64,000 nucleotides of DNA from Aphanomyces cochlioides (GCA_019828595.1 JAHQRK010000004.1:2294001-2358000); one strand, 5' to 3'. Shown: positions 11,805 to 23,368, counted from the stretch's first letter. Made by a program: numbers and translations. The notes: generated by a model not told the origin, from the letters alone.

Positions 11805-13497
11805 ATGGCGAGTCAAGTTGATCTGGTCTTGATTGGAGGTCACGTCGTGCCTGTCGTGCCTGAAGGCGTTGTCTTGGAGAAGCATGCTGTTGTAGTAGAC
11901 AAGGGCATCATTAAGGACATTCTCCCGGCTGCTGACGTCGCGAGCAAGTACCAAGCAGCTGAAACTGTGGACTTGAAAGACCGCATTTTGATTCCCGGTC
12001 TTGTCAATGCACATACGCATTCCTCCATGACGTTGTTGCGTGGATTGGTACGCCCCACATCGTTGGTTTGATCTAAAGGATTGCTTAGGCAGACGACAAG
12101 CCCTTGTGCGACTGGTTGGTCGAAGATATTTTCCCCGCCGAAGGAAAGTTCGTCAGCGATGAATTCGTCCGGGACGGGTAGGTCTATCACTGTTCCATGG
12201 CGTGTTAATTATGGTTGTAGAACGCTCCACTCGGCCGCCGAAATGATTCGCAGCGGCACGACATGCGTAAATGAAATGTACTTCTTCCCAGATGCGGCCG
12301 CATCGACCTTTGAAGCCGTCGGCATGCGCGCTCTTGTCGGCCAAGTCGTCCTCGAATTCCCCACTTCTTATGCTTCGGGACCTGAGGACTACTTTGCCAA
12401 GGCTCGTGAAATGTTTGCAAAGTACAAAGATTCCAAATTGGTACATTTTGTCGATGGTCGATCCAGAATTTGACTTGCTTAGGTGAAACTTTCGATGGCG
12501 CCGCATGCTCCATACACGGTGTCAGATCCATCTTTCGAAAAAGTCCTTGCGCTCTCCAAGGAATTCAACTCACGCATTCACTTGCACTTGCATGAAACCG
12601 AACCTGAATGCCACGACAGTGAAACCAAGACGCCGTCGATGATGTGCCACCAAAGCCCAGAACACTGCCGTCCTCTCAAGGTTGCTTCACCTTTGGTTGC
12701 TCAACTCACTCATGCGTCGTAGAACATGCAACGCCTTGGCGTTTTGAACGATCAGCTTATTGCCGCCCACATGACGCAGCTCACCGACGACGAAATTGCT
12801 GCTGTTGCGGCTGCTGGAACTCACGTCACGCATTGCCCAACGTCCAACTTGAAGCTTGCGTCTGGCATCTGCCGCGTAACGGACCTCCTTGCCAAGGGCG
12901 TGAACGTTGCCATCGGCACGGACGGCGCCGCTAGTACTATCTCTATTCACCCTCGTACCTCTCCAACCATGGCTTGTAGGTAACAACACGCTCAATATGT
13001 TTGCTGAGATGAAACTCGCGGCGATTTTGGCCAAAGCCGAGTCGAAGCAGAGCACGAGTGTGCCCGCTGCTACTGCGTTGCGTATGGCGACTCTGAATGG
13101 TGCCAAGGCTCTTGGCATGGATCACTTGATTGGATCTCTCGAAGTCGGCAAAGTACGTAATCTACACTGCGCAAGCTCCATGCTTATCCTTCTTGTAGTC
13201 TGCCGACATTGTCGCCGTCTCGACCGATTGCATTGAAATGTTGCCCATGTACAGCGCTATCAGCCACTTGGTCTATGCTGCTGGTCGTGAAAAGTAATCT
13301 TCTCATGGGCTACGGGCGGCAAGCAATTGACATCGATGTGTAGTGTCTCGGACGTTTGGGTTGCCGGCAAGCGTTTGTTGGCGAACCGTCAGTTGACGAC
13401 GATCGACTTGAGCGTAGTGAAGAGCCACTGCAAGAAATGGCACGACGAGATTCGCGACCATCATGCTGAGATGGAAGCCAAGAAGCGTCAAGGATAA
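11805..13497 (+). CDS. Amidohydrolase, 5'-methylthioadenosine/S-adenosylhomocysteine deaminase-like
   Basis: Metal-dependent hydrolase of the TRZ/ATZ/MtaD branch, which typically deaminates SAH, MTA or related purine/triazine substrates in the cytosol. Visible signatures in order: N-terminal beta domain ([15 protein letters not shown]), metal motif [19 protein letters not shown], a central HLHET histidine, [26 protein letters not shown], and [20 protein letters not shown] with the metal-binding aspartate. The C-terminal composite domain ends MEAKKRQG. Six introns of 41-52 bp were inferred (for example 12941-12987), each restoring frame. The segment before AAHMTQ is Cys/His-rich ([20 protein letters not shown]), unlike most bacterial homologues. 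The gene is convergent with the mL46 gene, only about 110 bp away. Exact substrate is unknown. Confidence 0.85.
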
Positions 13498-13606
13498 AAC
13501 CGTGCTCGTTGGTGTTGTTTCCATGGTTCATGAAGGCGATCAAAGAGGACAATGTGTCAGTGTCTTTATCATCTCTAATCGACACAGATCTAAATCTACA
13601 TGTGCT

Positions 13607-14564
13607 TTACGGCGGCACGATCTTGAACACGACTTCCGCTTCGGCTGGTTCCAAATACTCGGCTAACTCTGACTGCGTGACCCAGAGGTAGTCGGCCGCT
13701 TTGGATTTGTTGAGGTTCACCACGCCTCCGTTGCCAAACGTCTGTGCCTTCAAGTAAAAGATCTTTGTGCCGTGCACCTTGCCGTCAAAGGTAGGGTCGT
13801 TCTCGTGGTTGATTGTCAAGTAACCCATGGGCGCATTGCCGACGGGGTAAGCTTCCACTTGTTCGCCAATCGTTTCGACGAGTTCGCGGAACGCAGCGTC
13901 CTTCATGGTTTCATTTGCTCCCTTTTCAGTCGTGGGAAGTGACCACTTGAGCGTAACTGGGTCTTGGACAATCAAGAAGACGCGCTGCTTCAATGCACGG
14001 TTCAACGAGTGTCGGTTGTTTGTCGCGTCATCTTCAGTTTCACGCTTGGCGATTTGAAATCCATCGCCGACAAGTTCATCTTCGCTCCATTCAGGGAGGA
14101 AAGGAGCATCTTCAGGTTCGGTTTCAACGTAGCCAGGTTCTTGGAACCAGAAATCTTTGGGCAAGCGCTACATTCATGTCAGCTCCTAGTTGTGGATATC
14201 TGGTATATACCTGGGCTTCCTTCAATTGAATCTTGTGCTGCATTCGAAGGTAGTCTTCTTCCCACGGTTCCAAGTCGGGAAGAATCAATGGCAAGCGTTC
14301 CAAGATGCTCGCAAACTTGATGCGATAGTTCTTGCCGTCGTCTTTGTACGGGAGCAATTTGTTCATCGCATGCGATGGGCCACGCGTACGGTGCGGGGGC
14401 TTAGCATCCTTTGGCTTGACTAATGTCTTCTTGATTTTACTGGCCTTGGTGGCAAATTGCCGCATCTGCGCGGAGCCTTGAAGCTGGACCACCAAGCGGT
14501 TCATCATCCTCCAAACTCTGCTGGACCTGCTTTGGCTGGCTGGTGGAGAATCGAGTTGAGACAA
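13607..14564 (-). CDS. MRPL46: Mitochondrial large-subunit ribosomal protein mL46
   Basis: Two exons, 14564-14211 and 14167-13607, with a 43-bp intron. The C-terminal half has a Nudix-like fold typical of mL46: RVFLIVQDPVTLKWSLPTTE, a relaxed Nudix-box helix (DAAFRELVETIGEQVEAY), GNAPMGYLTINHE and a final KAADYLWVTQSELAEYLEP. The leader MMNRLVVQLQGSAQMRQFAT is basic and Ser/Gln-rich like a mitochondrial targeting peptide. The ATG at 14507 is therefore an equally good or better start than 14564. Protein length of 285-304 residues fits the family. It is predicted to sit in the mitoribosome large subunit and is not expected to have hydrolase activity. Confidence 0.9.
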
Positions 14565-14602
14565 CTCTGTAGTACGATTGGGCTAGTACACTATGTACAT
14601 TA

Positions 14603-14745
14603 TAGTACGTACTAATCTATTTTCCATAGTTCACACCAGTCATGTCATTCTTAGTACGTACTAATCATTCAACATTTCACATACAATCTTTCTATGTAAT
14701 ATTTAGTACATTATTAGTATATTATTGTGTATGTAGTACGTACTA
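14603..14745. promoter_or_regulatory. Three copies of palindrome TAGTACGTACTA in a bidirectional promoter
   Basis: Exact 12-bp palindromes occur at 14603-14614, 14652-14663 and 14734-14745, in the 205-bp gap between the divergent mL46 and AP-endonuclease genes. The gap is otherwise AT-rich with further GTAC-containing words. Palindromes with repeated spacing suggest a dimeric-factor binding site shared by both genes. No known factor is assigned. Confidence 0.5.
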
Positions 14746-14769
14746 GTCATTGTATCATTCCCAAACGAA

Positions 14770-16025
14770 ATGCGCCGAAGCTTGCGGGTTGCGTGCCGCG
14801 AAACCTTGACGGCTGCCGTCGAAGCGGCTCCAAAGGCTGTAAAGAAAAGAGCTAGTGAAGTTAAGGTTGAAGTGGAAGTTGACGCCAAAACCACCAAGAG
14901 AACGAAAAAGGAGAAGAAAGAAGTCGAAGTGGAGAAGGAAATGGATGTGAAAGTTGTGAAGGTGGAGAAAGTCAAGACTGTCAAGAAGAGCAAGAAGCAA
15001 GAGGACAAGGAGGGTCAAAATGCAACGTATGCGGCATTCCTCGCCAAGCGCCGACAAGATACTGCCCACAGTCGTAAACTAGTCGGTGCTCATGTGTCTG
15101 GAGCAGGTGGATTGGAAAATGCGATCTTCAATGCGGCCAAGATTGGTGCTCGATCGTTTGCATTGTTTACTCGATCACAGCGTACATGGACTTGCAAACC
15201 ATTGACGGATGACACGATCCAAGCGTTCAAGCAAGCCATGAAAGACTTTGGCTACAGTCCTAATGACGTTGTGCCGCATGGAAGCTATCTTCTCAACTGT
15301 GGCTCGCCAGACCCTGACACCCTGCAAAAGAGTCGTGAAGGTCTCCTGGATGAAGTCCAGCGGTGCGAGCAGCTCGGACTCTCGCTCTACAATTTCCACC
15401 CAGGATCAACCAAAGGCGAAATCCCCGTGGATGAATGCCTTCAGTTGATTGCCGAAAGCATCGAGACGACCCTCGACAAGACTCACAATGTGACCATTTT
15501 GATAGAAAACATGAGCAACCAAGGGTGCGTCGCATGCTTACCTGTCCTCGATCGCACGTATTGACACTTCTTCACATAGATCCACAGTCGGTGGACAGTT
15601 TACTGAGCTACGAGACATCATCAATCGGATTTCCGAGAAGCATCGGTCTCGCGTTGGTGTCTGTCTCGATACGTGCCATGCTTTTGCGGCAGGATGGGAT
15701 CTTCGCGACGACACGTATGTAGAGCTCCATCTCCTTCATTCCTGACGACGATACACGCAGATACGAAGCGACGATGAAGCAATTCGACGAAACGATCGGC
15801 CTCTCGTACCTCAAAGCGGTGCATCTTAATGATTCCAAGGGTGCATTAGGGTGTCATGCTGACCGCCACGAAAAGATCGGTCAAGGCAAAATCGGGATCG
15901 AGCCATTTCGTCGCCTGATGAACGATCCTCGATTCGATGGCATTCCCATGGTGTTGGAAACGCCGTTCGTGGACGACGAAGGGTACGAGCGCGAGATTTC
16001 GCTTCTCTATTCGCTCGTCGAATGA
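14770..16025 (+). CDS. APN1: AP endonuclease IV (Nfo/Apn1 family)
   Basis: Base-excision repair endonuclease that cuts 5' of abasic sites using three zinc ions. After a Lys-rich leader (about 95 residues, probably nuclear or mitochondrial targeting) the TIM-barrel core starts KLVGAHVSGAGGLENAI. It has RSFALFTRSQRTW, VPHGSYLLNCGSPD, SLYNFHPGSTKGEI, ILIENMSNQG, VGVCLDTCHAFAAGWDLR, AVHLNDSKGALGCHADRHE, IGQGKIG and MVLETPFVDDEGYEREI. These carry the expected metal-binding His, Glu and Asp residues. Introns lie at about 15532-15581 and 15717-15761 and restore frame. The usual ENTAGQG is ENMSNQG here, a mild deviation. The divergent neighbour is mL46. Confidence 0.95.
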
Positions 16026-16586
16026 TGTCGGGCCGCACAGCCAGACTTTGAATGGGACACTGTATCATCGTAGCGTCATCCTTGTCGTACAGTAGACAAA
16101 CCCGTGCGAAACCACGCCACATCCTCTGCAGCCCATGTCTCAATGATGCATCACATACGACATGATGGCGAGAGAAAACGAAGAGAGAAAGCCTGCAGCT
16201 TCTGGTCCGCGCATCATCCTCTCCCTTCTCCCTCATTTGAAGTTCTTCAAGGAATCCACGGCGGTGCTCCTGTCGTATCTTTCCGGGGCAGATGCACTCA
16301 GCCACTTGCGAGATGTGAGGAAGAGTTCCAAGGATGCATTATGACTTCAATGGAATGAGTACTGTACTGTAAATGCGAAACTCTCACCACTTATTCGGAA
16401 AAATTGTAGAATTTTCAAAATAATCTTGTGGACTTTATTGAGAATATTGAAAATTGAAGCAAATTGCTCAAAATAGCCAATATAATCTTGAAAAATCAAA
16501 ATGTTTTCACCGAATTTTACGGTGAGACAGTTTGAGATTTTCCATGTATTTTTACGTATTTTATTTATTATTCTAGACAATTTGAT
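16026..16586. other. Intergenic region before the pogo element
   Basis: No recognised gene. A plus-strand reading frame at 16165-16344 (60 residues, starting MARENEERK and containing LSLLPHLKFFKESTAVLLSY) could be a small gene or exon, but it has no partner exon or known motif. Bases 16380-16586 are strongly AT-rich and lead directly into the transposon's left repeat. Confidence 0.4.
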
Positions 16587-16628
16587 TACTTTAGAATATT
16601 TGTCAATTTACCGTCGTGGGATTGTGAT
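16587..16628 (+). repeat. Left terminal inverted repeat of pogo element
   Basis: The 42-bp repeat includes the flanking TA and pairs with 18648-18689 with two mismatches. Confidence 0.9.
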
Positions 16629-16728
16629 GCAGCTGAACTTACATGTTAACTCATTGCAACATTTAGTACCTTCTAAAAATAATAATATGAATATTCAAAG
16701 TTCGCCATGCTTTCGCGGCATTTTTGAA

Positions 16729-18205
16729 ATGGCGGCAAATGAAGCCAAATCACGGCCTCCAGGACGAACTCCTGTAAAAAGCTACTCAGCCAAGAAGAAA
16801 CTTTACAAGAATGTAGGTCGAACTTATGAGCACAAAGCCCAGATACTAAGTACATTTGACGAAAGTGGGATGGATGTAGCACTTGCACTGCATTATCAAC
16901 CTCTTGACCGGAGTAGACGGGAGGTAGAAAGAAGAAACATCTTAAATTGGAAGCGGCAACAAGACTTCATCGAAACGATGGCCAATGCATCTTCAACACG
17001 TTGCTCCAAGCGGCCCAGCCGAGTGGGCGTAGGCACGATCTTGCCACAGGAAGCCGAAAATGAAATCTTGACGTGGATTTGGTGGCTACGAGAAAGTGGC
17101 GTTCCCGTACCAGACTCTTTGCTTGATTGCAAGGCAAAAGAAGTGGCTCTGGAGTACGACATAGCCCCAGAACAATTCGCAGCCAGTCCTTCCTGGCGAA
17201 AAGCGTTCAAAAAACGCCATCGACTCTCCACGCGAAAAAAGACCCGCTCTGGACAAGCCAACGACAAGGAAGGCAACACTGTCCACGATGCTTTCAGCCA
17301 AAAGATTCGGTTACTCATTCAGACGAAGCGATTTTCTAATGTCTACAACGCCGATCAGACAGACGGCTATCAACTTCGAGTACTTACCCAAGACCACAAT
17401 CGACTCCAAAGGCGCGAAGACGGTGTGGCTCAAGGCGTCTGGCCATGAAAAAGACAGACTTTCGGCGATGGTGTTGGCCGATTGGAAAGGCCAAAAGCAC
17501 CCTCTTTTTCTTGTGATGAAGTCTACAAAGTCAACGGTGAAGGAGGTTGTACAAGAAAACTTACGTGAGCGGCGTGGCTTCGGAGTACGCGTTTGGCGCG
17601 AGATTGAGACAATTTCTGCGTCTACGGATTCTCAAATTCATGGCAATCCGAAGGGATGGTGGAATGCAAACCTGTCCTTCCAATTCCTTCGGTATCATTT
17701 TGGCGACCGTGAAGGTTGTGACGTTCCTGAAGTCTTGCTTGTTTGGGATATCCTGGCTGCTCATTTCACGGCAGATGTCATGGCCTATGCAGACAAAGTC
17801 AGGGTCCACCTCGAGAAAGTTCCCCCAGGCTTCACGTGGATTTGCCAACCTGCCGATGTATCGTGGATGAAGCCTCTCAAGCGTGCAATGCGGGCGCAGG
17901 GGGTGAGCCATTTGAAGGAAGCCCTGTCGCGTCACCAAGCCGGAGCTTTCAAGCTCAAGGCTCCATCACGAAGCGACATAGTCTCCTGGGTCGACGGTGC
18001 GTGGTCGTGCTTGCCAACGGAAACCATCATAAAAGGCTTCGTGCAATGCAAATTCATGCTAGGGGAATGTGGTGTGTGCGATATCACAAGCGACGACGTA
18101 CCCAATGCCGATGAAGTGTTCGATGCAATCATCGAGTCGAATCATGGATCCATACAATACTCCGACGATGCTTTTGGCGACATCATTGCTGAAATTGTTC
18201 GCTAG
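16729..18205 (+). pseudogene. pogo/Tc5-like DDE transposase, one frameshift
   Basis: Starts MAANEAKSRPPGRTP at 16729. The N-terminal half has a psq-like helix-turn-helix (TYEHKAQILSTFDESGMDVA) and a CENP-B/Tc5-type second DNA-binding domain ending SPSWRKAFKKRHRLSTRKK. The DDE core shows NVYNADQT (first Asp), VLLVWDILAAHF (second Asp) and ICQPADVSWMKPLKRAMR (third acidic site). Near 17355-17365 the frame breaks by one base in the run cagacagacgg. The upstream frame ends at 17448, while the conserved AINFEYLPKTT continues in the next frame to 18205. The rest is intact, so inactivation looks recent. Sequencing error or programmed shifting is possible. Confidence 0.85.
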
Positions 18206-18647
18206 ATGGAATGGAACTGCATGATATCATGACTGATGTTGTCGTGTCTTGAGATGCCTAATTAGATACGTTAATTCAGGACTTGTTTAACCATTTCTCT
18301 GTTTTTCAGGCGTAATTTAGGATTTTTTATCCATTAAATTCGGATACAGATGACAAGACCAACTGGTCGTGAGCAACTCATATGTCTGGTAAGGATAAAA
18401 AGGCCTAGTATCATGTCTATTTAGGATATTTATCCTTAATCTTGGTGTAAATTTCGGTCATTCTTGTTGGCTGAATGTGGATTTCGTGGACTGTTGGGGA
18501 GCAAACTGCCGAATTCACTTAAATGGCATAAACTGTATCATTGAATGGATTTTTTTTCAAAACTTCAAAGGACAAAGTTACTGTTTAATATCATAGCCTT
18601 TAAAACTTAATACAAAAATGAAAATAGCATAATCCGTTCTGACAGGT

Positions 18648-18689
18648 ATCACAATCGCACGTCGGTAAATTGACAAATATTCTAAAGTA
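18648..18689 (-). repeat. Right terminal inverted repeat of pogo element
   Basis: The reverse complement of the left repeat, with the two mismatches in its inner third. It ends with the TA duplication. Confidence 0.9.
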
Positions 18690-18840
18690 GTCGATATTGT
18701 CGTCAACGGGGCTCTTGCAGAGCTCGCTACATCGATGGCTGCGCGTACTTTATCATAGCCAAATAGTTCTTTTAACGTGTTCAACAAGACACCCACTGTT
18801 TATCGTTGAAATGCAATAGGTAATCGTGTCATCACATATT

Positions 18841-19082
18841 GTTGATTTGATACGAATTTCCAGACCCCGATCAATCACGCCGGCGGATCGATTCACCAAT
18901 CGACGCCATTGGCTAATAAATATTTTGGGTGATTTTGATTGGCTGAATAAAATATTAAAGAAAGAACAGTTCCCATGAGAGAAAGTACAGTTCTAATTTT
19001 CATTCATCCAATCTATTGGCGCGATTGGAGATTGATACAAAAAACCAATCCAAATTGGGAAATTTCTAGCGAATCCACAATA
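18841..19082 (+). repeat. Dispersed promoter-proximal repeat, copy B
   Basis: Matches the reverse complement of 1905-2131 across its whole length. It contains several CCAAT/ATTGG words (18896, 18908, 18938, 19008, 19015, 19024 and 19044), including a pair 30 bp apart. It ends 189 bp before the ATG at 19271, oriented like copy A relative to its gene. It lies outside the pogo element, which ends at 18687. Confidence 0.8.
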
Positions 19083-19270
19083 CTAAAAGCCATTTTTTAT
19101 ATGGATTTTGTTTTGAAGCTTGTCTTGGTGCATTATACTTGATTAAAAATATGTCTGGTATGATATATAAAATGTGGATTGGACAGTCTAGAAGGAGTAA
19201 AAAAGACGGATATTGAAAGCACAGATGGCGACCAACCTACGTACCTTACGGGTCGGAGCGGAGCTACTCG

Positions 19271-22200
19271 ATGAGCGCTCTCGACGACGAGAAAGCGCCG
19301 CCAGACTTGCCGTCTCCGCTCACGACACATGTCAATCACATTCCAACGCCGACAGCTTGCCATTCAGCGTTTTTTCTACAGCATTCACCCGATGCAGCGT
19401 CCAAGAAAGTCCCATTTCACTCGCCGCGAAGTACATACACACCGCCACCGACTGAAGACGATGTGCACTTTGAACGCTACATGGACGAGACCATCAACCC
19501 AAGCGCATCTCCGCTAGATCATGCCGTCAAGTGGAGCGTTCAGACAATGCGCCGCATGTCGTTCTTTTCAGCGTACGGCAATACTTTCGTGAGCGCCAGC
19601 ATGGTGTCATGGACGATGCAGATCACAGTCATTCACATCGCCCTCCTCATCAGCTTGTTCATCTTTACGCCAGAGCTCAAGAAGCACTCGTACGTTGTTC
19701 CATCGAACAATTTGTCGGGACAATGCGACGACACAGTGTCAGGGATTCAAGTCACAGTCTACGCCGGGCTATCGAATATAGTCCTGTGCCTCCCGACGAC
19801 ACATCTACCCATGTAAGTCCCCCCAAAGTGTGTTATTTCTCATGCAAATGTTCAAAGATTTGACCTCTACACGGTCCACAATCGTAAGAGCTGGCTTCAT
19901 ACTCTCTGCGAACTCATTGTGATTGCCGAAATTGTCTTTTTGGTGTACAAGATCTCGGTCGACGTCTACAACTGGTACACCAGAGCATTATACGTCGATT
20001 GTTTTCGCAACGACATGCCATCCGACTTCAAAGTCAAGCTCATCGTCATCCTCGTGCTCGACTTGTATGTGTACGTGGCATGTTGGTATCAAATTACGTT
20101 GTTCAACCGCATGCGCGATGTCGCGCTCGGCCAGCGCAATGTTTTGTCCAAGAATCATCTCTTTGAGTTCACAGACCCAGACTGGTTCTTCTTTCGCTTC
20201 TTCACCGACCAGTCATGCAGGGCGTCGGTTAAAAGTGCAAGTTCCTCGTCGAATGCTGTTGGCGCTAACTTGCGAAGTAGATCAAACGCGGATTGTACGA
20301 AGCTGCCGCCAAGGGCGACGTACGCGCAGTGGATCAATACATCCGAGAGGCTACCAAGCTAGTTGGCCCTGAATTTCCAACGAAATGGTCTGGCAACATG
20401 GAGAAGGAATGGAATAAATGTCGATGGCTTTAGGTACTCGAATCGACTCTACTGTAGGCACATTGCCTTCACAGTGCGCAATCCACTGCATGTCGCCGTC
20501 ATCAAAGGGCGTATGCAAGTCGTGCGGAAACTTTTAAAAGCCGGTTTTGACCCGAATGCCCTCGACAAGATTCAAACGCCGAGCTTGCACTTGACGCAAA
20601 TCTACCAACGCATCTTTAACGTGCTTGTCTTCTTGCGCAGCACCAACTTTTCAGAAAGCACGTCGGCCAGCGCTGATCGCTATGGCCCAAAGGTCATGTG
20701 GTCTCAAGTCCTCTTGACGCCTCTGCATTTGGCAATGATCCACACAGAGAGCGCAATCGTCTCGCTTCTGCTTGAATTTGGCGCTGATCCTAACCTGTGT
20801 GCCGTCTCGAACCAACGCAAGTACGCCGTGCCACCTATTTTCTTCAGTGAATGCCACATGTGCTTGCAATCTCTGTTGAGTGCCGGTGCTAACCTCTTGT
20901 TCATCCCTGGCAACGGGTATGGCGGTCTGATCTCCGCTTTCTTTTACTAATTCCTTCTAGGTACTTCATGACGCCGTATGAAGTTGTCTTGCTCAATGGC
21001 AATTTCAACTTGGCCAATGTCATGGTCGATTGGGGCGCTGACATTGCATTGACGCCGCTGCATGCCGCGGCAGCCGACGGTGACTGGAAAACCGTCGGTA
21101 CATTTTTGGATTCGGGCATTTCACCTGATATCCTTGGTGAGCATTCGTCGGGGCGATTCCACCGCACACCTCTTCATTGGGTAAGTCGCCGTCCTCTGAC
21201 CAAATTAAAACTTAAGCGTTCTAGGCTGCTATTCGTGGTCAAACCCAGGTTGTAAAGCTCCTATTGGTGCATCAATGCGATCCAGATCCTGCCGATGTCA
21301 TGGGCATGACGCCCTTAGCGTGGGCTTGCATCTACAACCACGATGCAGTCGTCGAGCTGCTTTTGCAGGCGCATGCCGATGTACACATGGTAATTATGTC
21401 AATGACTGTTGTGGCTCATCTTATTCCAAGACGGATGTCCGTGGTCGCGCTCTCATTTCAATTTTGGCCACATTTGATACCAAACCCGATCGGCCGCGTG
21501 ACCGAGTCCTTCGTTTGCTGCGAGACTATGGATGCAATTTACACGCACGGTGCGAACACACGGTGCGTCTCCTAGCGTCAAGGACGAATTTCATGTGAAA
21601 TTTGTCGACAGGGTGAAACTGCATTGCACATTGCACTCAAGCTGGGTCATATTGGAACGGCGAAAGAACTCGTGCAGATGGGCCTCGACGTCACGGCGAT
21701 TGATTTCACAGGCGTTCGAGCAATTGACTGCGCCACGTCATCGGATATTCAATACGCCATCAAGAAAGGTAAGCTTCATGAAGTGGAAATTTGTTGAATG
21801 AAGGAAATTACAGCGGCGGGGCAACGCGATGTCATGATCAGCTACTGCCATTCGCATCGTGGATTTGCAACCAAAGTCCGACAGTCGCTGGAGGATCGGT
21901 ATATTACGACGTGGATCGACCAGCTGGACCCCACTGGCATTGGTGGCGGATCTGAGTGGCGCGAAGAGATTGCTCGTGGCATTCTCGGTGCCTCGGTTGT
22001 CTTGGCTGTACTGAGTGAAGATTACCCGCAGTCTCAGTGGTGCATGAAGGAATTGGCCTTTGCCAAGCAACATAACATCCCAGGTACTTTACAGTCATGG
22101 CAATCAAATACTAACTTGGCACAGTCGTTGGCATCATGTGTGGCAATGTCGTCGTTGGCGATGAATTGGAGGTATGTTGCTTTCAAAGAGGAAATGGAAG

Positions 22201-23272
22201 ATGATAATTAATGGCGTAGGTGTATTTGTGGACGCGGCAGTCGGTGGATTTTCGGTCGTCGATTGTATCAACGACAATGACTGGAAAGCAAGTTGTGTTT
22301 GACTACAACGAAGAACAGTACGGCGAGCACTTCTCTGACGTCATTAATTCCCTTGAATTTGTAGATATGAAGTCCATGTTCGTCAACTCATCGACGGCCT
22401 TCGTGATGAAATTGAGGAGCGACGAGTCGCGCTGGTCAAGGACACAGCGGTTGACACCACGAGGCTTAGCGGTGCCTCATCCGCCATGTCTGCTGTCGCG
22501 TCTGTCTTCACTAGCGACAGCTACGTCTTCCTCACCCATGGAGATTGCCATCTCTCGTTTGCCAACCAGGTCAAGGACGAGTTGAAAGCGGCAGGCTTCA
22601 ACGTCAAAATGGATCATCCAGGGTCCAACCGCCAAATCGTGGCGAAAGATGCAATCCTGGACCCGCACTGCATCGCACTCGCCGTTGTGCTGTCGGACTC
22701 ATCGACTAAAAGGTAGTCCAAACTTCCATGACGATGGAGAATGACGAGTGTTGTTTTGTAGCGAGGTGCTTCGCGATCAAATCGCTTTTGCTGAAAACCG
22801 CTGCAAACCCATCGTGCCCATCTTACTCTCGTCCCAGACGCTTGATCTCGCGCTGGTTTATTCTCTTTCAAGAAGTGCGTTGCATCATTTCAACGAGTCG
22901 ATTGGGTTCAAGCAGAGCATGGACAGTCTGCTACCCAACATTCGACAGCTTCATCGTCGGTCTAACCAAGCGGCATTGTCGCCCTCCAGCAACCATTTGC
23001 TTCGTCGCACCGGGAGCAAAAGCAGCGACTTTCATACGAGTGCATCACCACTAAACAGTCGCCGCTTCCACCGGGGAGAAAGTCGCGTCAGTGACAATTT
23101 GCAAGACGCGTCGAACCGACGCAGCCACCTTCGACGGTATCGGCGGCAAACGAGCAGCCTTATCACCGACTGGGACCTGACGCATTTCGAAGAAGCGGTG
23201 AATCCGAATGCGCGCGCCGTGCCGCTGCTCGAAGAACCCGTCCAAGTCAAAATCTCCCAACCTATTCTTTAA
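19271..23272 (+). CDS. Multipass membrane protein with ankyrin repeats and two TIR domains
   Basis: About 1,100 residues over roughly 13 short introns. A proline/serine-rich cytosolic leader precedes about four membrane segments (ITVIHIALLISLFIF; VTVYAGLSNIVLCLP; LIVIAEIVFLVYKISV; LIVILVLDLYVYVACW). Ankyrin repeats follow (GLYEAAAKGDVRAVDQYI; NPLHVAVIKGRMQVVRKLLK; TPLHLAMIHTESAIVSLLLE; TPLHAAAADGDWKTV; ALHIALKLGHIGTAKELV). TIR-1 begins RDVMISYCHSHRGFATKV and has SQWCMKEL with a glutamate codon at 22050-22052, the position of the NADase glutamate in SARM1 and plant TIRs. TIR-2 begins YVFLTHGDCHLSFANQVKDE and has SEVLRDQIAFA, with glutamine (22778-22780) at the matching site. A basic Ser-rich tail follows. 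It is likely a membrane-anchored signalling or innate-immunity-type protein. Ligand and enzymatic activity are unknown. Confidence 0.85.
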
Positions 23273-23368
23273 CTTATATAAACTTTATCCTCGCGCCGCC
23301 GCGCCGACTGTATCTACGTCGGTATCCCATCCAAATTAGAGTGCAATTTGTTTTTTTATGAATTTCAA

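Larger units (their letters stand above)
16587..18689 (+). mobile_element. pogo-type DNA transposon (Tc1/mariner superfamily)
   Basis: Bases 16587-16628 and the reverse complement of 18648-18689 match at 40 of 42 positions. The outermost TA on each side fits the TA target-site duplication of Tc1/mariner elements. That puts the element at 16589-18687, about 2.1 kb. Between the repeats lies a single transposase reading frame with a DDE catalytic core and CENP-B-like DNA-binding region. The repeats start CTTTAGAATATTTGTC. The transposase is frameshifted, so this copy is probably non-autonomous now. Confidence 0.9.

Noticed and set aside
15826..16305. 159-codon minus-strand reading frame
   Set aside because: It overlaps the conserved 3' exon of AP endonuclease IV on the other strand and has no recognisable domain.
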